The translations under genes and the position numbers were made by a program. Shown in pieces: positions 61,120-64,000 of a DNA stretch of 64,000 bases. The notes below the pieces were generated by a model that did no database searches, was not told the DNA's origin, and saw only the letters and a program-made list of their open reading frames with translations. How positions within the stretch are numbered: position 1 is the first letter of the stretch; every line of letters starts with the position of its first letter. Source of the DNA: Hyposmocoma kahamanoa. Taxonomy: Eukaryota; Arthropoda; Insecta; Lepidoptera; Cosmopterigidae. The stretch spans positions 755,234-819,233 of the forward strand of contig NW_020653397.1 of NCBI RefSeq assembly GCF_003589595.1, read 5' to 3'.

Positions 61120-61375
61120 TGAAAGATCGAACACTTAGAAAAAAATCCTCGATCCGATTAAAAACCAAAACAAAGATCGACAACAAGCACAGAAAAATTC
61201 ATAAGGTCCGCTGGTTCGTTCTGTGGCTTAGTTAGCAAAGTGTCTGACACGGTTTGCTAGGAGACGTTGGTTCGAATCCTGCCGGATCGAAGGAATTTTT
61301 TCTGAGTATTCGATCTTTGTATTAACAATTGTAACTAATTATTGAAATTAGTGTAATTGAAACTAGTGGGGTAAT
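61120..61375 (+). repeat. tRNA-derived SINE, family D, forward copy
   Basis: It has A-box-like TGGCTTAGTTAG, B-box GGTTCGAATCC and the tail TATTCGATCTTTGTATTAAC, AGTGGGGTAATTTCAC. It directly precedes the LINE at 61420. Confidence 0.7.
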
Positions 61376-61419
61376 TTCACAAAGAATTATTTCAATTTCT
61401 TTAGGATTACATAGTGTTT

Positions 61420-63391
61420 CATGTGTCTACATGTCATAGACCTCTGGTCTTGCTCTGATCGCATGCAGCAGGTTCTCGCAACCTTCACAAATTCGTCGGT
61501 CTACCTTGTGGGTGATCGGCCCACGATGCGTTTTAATGTAATTTCTATTCGATGTGATGCTGTTAATCATATCAACAATTTCCTTGCAAATGTGGGGAGG
61601 AACCTGGCCAAAAATATTATAAATACCCATACCGCCGATATAGGTACAGCTGAAACCAGCAGCTCTCTTCATTCAATCGCATTCTTGCCTACTGATGAAA
61701 CAGAAGTTGAGATATTTATTTTATCGCTGAAAAGCAATGCAATGGGATGGGAAAATATTAGTGCTAAAGTTTTGAAACATTTTATAATATTTTTGTGCCA
61801 CCATTGACGTACATATGTAATTTGGCTATTGTGAATGGTATTTTCCCGCAAGCTTTTAAGAAGGCATTGATACTACCCGTACATAAGAGTGGAGCTCGGG
61901 ACCGTGTCGACAATTATAGGCCAATATCTATCCTACCTTCAATATCCAAAGTTCTAGAGAAGATTATGAACTCTAGGCTAATAACCTTTCTAGAAACAAA
62001 AAAATCTTGTCCAACTCACAGTTTGGCTTTCGTGCCGGCATTTCGACAGGGAATGCCGTACATGAACTCACAGATTATGTTTGTAAGAATATCGCGGTGG
62101 GAAGAAATGCTTGGCAGTATTCCTAGATTTGGCTACGGCTTTCGACACGGTCTCTGTCCCTCTTTTGATCGATAAATTAGAAGATATTGGTGTCAGAGGC
62201 ATGCAGCTTGAGCTTTTCGGTAACTTTTTAAGCAATAGAACGCAATGTGTAAAAATTGGTGACATTATCAGTGACGATCTACCTGTTTCTCACGGTATTC
62301 CACAGGGTAGTATTCTGGGACCTACCCTTTTCCTAGTTTATGTTAATGAACTATGTAAATTGGAATTACCCAATGGGCGAATAACTTCTTTCGCGGATGA
62401 TACCGCTCTAACATTAGCGCCAAAAATTGGGAAGAAGTATTCCACCATGCCCAGCATGGTTTTGATATTGTCACCTTTCAGTGTTACGGGTTACGTGAAA
62501 ATATTGTAACTTTAAATATAGACAAAACTAAGTACATAACATTCACGAAGCGGGGTTGTGTGACTAATTTACCTTTTTCTATTGTTGCACATAAATGTCC
62601 TCTCCCGCACGAGGTTGATTGTAACTGCCCCCGATTGGACAGAGTTAGGTCAATTAAATACCTTGGGATACAAATAGACGACAATCTCAGTTTTAGTAAT
62701 CATGTTGATATGCTGGTATCTAGGGTACGTAAACTGATATATATTTTTTAAAATTTGCGTAATGTTGCTGGCCCTGGTACAATCAAAATGGTATAAATAG
62801 CGTTGTGTCAATCTATATTTTGCTACTGTATAACTACTTGGGGCGGTACTCACAAATCTACTCTATTAAAATTAGAAAGAGCCCAAAGAGCGGTACTCAA
62901 GACTTCCCTAAATCTTCGTTTTCGATTTTCCACGACAGAGCTGTACAAATTGTATACAGTGCATACAGTATGACAATTTTATATTTTGTGTGCTGTCGCG
63001 CAATTACATTCTCAGTTAGGTACCGTACGATCCCGCTATGTTAACGACTAAAAGACGTAAGGATATTGTTTATCGTTCTTCAACGCATTCAGGGTTCTCT
63101 CATAGATCGTTTTCATTTTTGGCTGGTTTCATATATTATAAAATAAATAAAATTTTAAATCTCTACCCTTTAAATAAAAATTATTGTAAACAAACTGTTT
63201 CGAAATGGCTACTTACTTTAAATTATGATCAGACGGAAAATCTATTGGTAATGAATATACATATAGCATTTAATTTGATTACATTCTCGGATCTATCTGA
63301 AGGTATTTTACCACGGTAAATACATATTCAAACATTTCTCACGCGCCTCTCTGTCGCATTTACAGCGCACATACTTACACACACATGCGCC

Positions 63392-63437
<46 letters not shown>

Positions 63438-63806
63438 AACCCCCCCCCCCCCCCCACACACTCTCTCTCTCTCTCTCTCTGTCTCACACACACGCGCGCG
63501 CGTATACGCACATACACTCATGCACGCAAGCACGCGCATACTTCCGTGTTTGAGTCCATTTTTGTTAATTTTTTTTGTTAAATTTTTATGTTATGCTTGT
63601 ATAATAGCTGCCTAAAGTTATGAGTGTATTATGTACAATTTTACAGTCATGTCCGTGGAGTGGAGGCCTGGTTATCCATAACACAGGTTTTTTTACCTAG
63701 CTTGGACACCAGTCTCCCATTTTAGCATTGTTTAAACTTATATCTATACAAATTGCCATTTTTGTTTTGTAAGCTATTGGGAGAAAATAAATAAATAAAT
63801 AAAATA
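61420..63806 (+). pseudogene. Decayed non-LTR retrotransposon with reverse transcriptase, TAAA-repeat end
   Basis: This is a 5'-truncated LINE of the Jockey/CR1 type. In successive frames the plus strand shows FKKALILPVHKSGARDRVDN, YRPISILPSISKVLEKIMN, FLDLATAFDTVSVPLL, LPVSHGIPQGSILGPTLFLV and the catalytic SFADDTALT (FADD at 62389-62400). Then come RVRSIKYLGIQIDDNLSFSN and a C-terminal RRKDIVYRSSTHSGFSHRSF / TVSKWLLTLNYDQTENLL. At least three frame changes separate these blocks, so no full polymerase can be made. The 3' UTR carries a compound microsatellite and ends in an ATAAATAAATAAATAAA run. The endonuclease region is missing. Confidence 0.8.
63392..63512. repeat. Compound microsatellite: CA, poly-C, CT and CG tracts
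   Basis: An AC/CA run (63392-63433) is followed by 16 consecutive C (63440-63455), a CT run (63461-63480) and CACACACGCGCGCGCG. The open frames across it on both strands are artefacts of low complexity. Confidence 0.9.
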
Positions 63807-64000
63807 TATTTTTTTTCAATGGCCTTTAGGAATAAAGTTTATTGAAAAAGCGTCTTAGGTATACTGTAACCTAGGCTCTACTCTATGAGTAGAACTACTG
63901 GCTGAGTGAATATAGTTTTGTGTTTAGAATGTGTTTGAAAAAATAGGTTAAAAAGAAAAGAACATCTTGATAGATCTAGAAATAGCCTCCTCTTCTAAAA

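Larger units (their letters stand above)
40201..64000 (+). other. Non-coding, repeat-dominated right part of the window
   Basis: No multi-exon gene could be assembled on either strand. The interval holds one tRNA, MITEs at 44204, 44778, 54642 and 55943, family B repeats, SINE copies, LINE debris at 48120, 51440 and 52140 and a longer LINE at 61420. Stretches such as 45400-46900, 47100-48100, 49600-50400 and 53100-54450 show only AT-rich unique sequence. Confidence 0.5.

Noticed and set aside
63308..63615. Open frames with Cys-Val and Thr-His repeats
   Set aside because: Produced entirely by the compound microsatellite.
1..64000. CRISPR arrays, operons or bacterial-type systems
   Set aside because: The window is eukaryotic; the only regular tandem array is the 35-bp minisatellite, which has no spacers.

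Overview
The window is insect nuclear DNA, most likely from a moth or butterfly. The reasons are the AT-rich background, short exons with GT-AG introns, an intron-containing tRNA-Tyr, and a dense load of repeats typical of Lepidoptera (tRNA-derived SINEs, decayed non-LTR retrotransposons, short inverted-repeat elements). The order is inferred from sequence character, not from a database match. One 100-N assembly gap lies at 32624-32723.

Genes are concentrated in the first 24 kb. On the minus strand, positions 1-11151 hold the first seven coding exons of Integrator complex subunit 1 (INTS1); the gene runs off the left edge. About 450 bp behind its start codon ends a second minus-strand gene (11596-16130) of 14 exons. 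It encodes an unbroken 688-residue coiled-coil protein that I could not name with certainty; a synaptonemal-complex transverse-filament (SYCP1-like) role is a hypothesis. Divergent from it, on the plus strand, is the two-exon nuclear gene for mitochondrial ATP synthase coupling factor 6 (17347-22252), with a 4.6-kb intron full of transposon remains.

From about 24 kb to the right edge no multi-exon gene could be assembled. Two short plus-strand open exons, at 24228-24333 and 40128-40200, each start with ATG and stop at a good 5' splice site in the same phase. They look like alternative first exons of one large gene whose common exons lie beyond the window. If so, most of 24-64 kb is 5' intron. 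The only RNA gene is a tRNA-Tyr(GUA) at 44598-44690 on the minus strand.

The rest is mobile DNA: a short inverted-repeat family with 8-bp target duplications (five full copies, a partial copy and an apparent excision scar), a hAT remnant with intact ends, a piggyBac-like TTAA element, several tRNA-derived SINE families, an abundant ~300-bp dispersed repeat, and LINE reverse transcriptase fragments, the longest at 61420-63806. Several perfect hairpins, a foldback beside the assembly gap, and an inverted, independently interrupted duplicate at 54.5/59 kb are the most unusual structures. I found no unmistakably new biological system.
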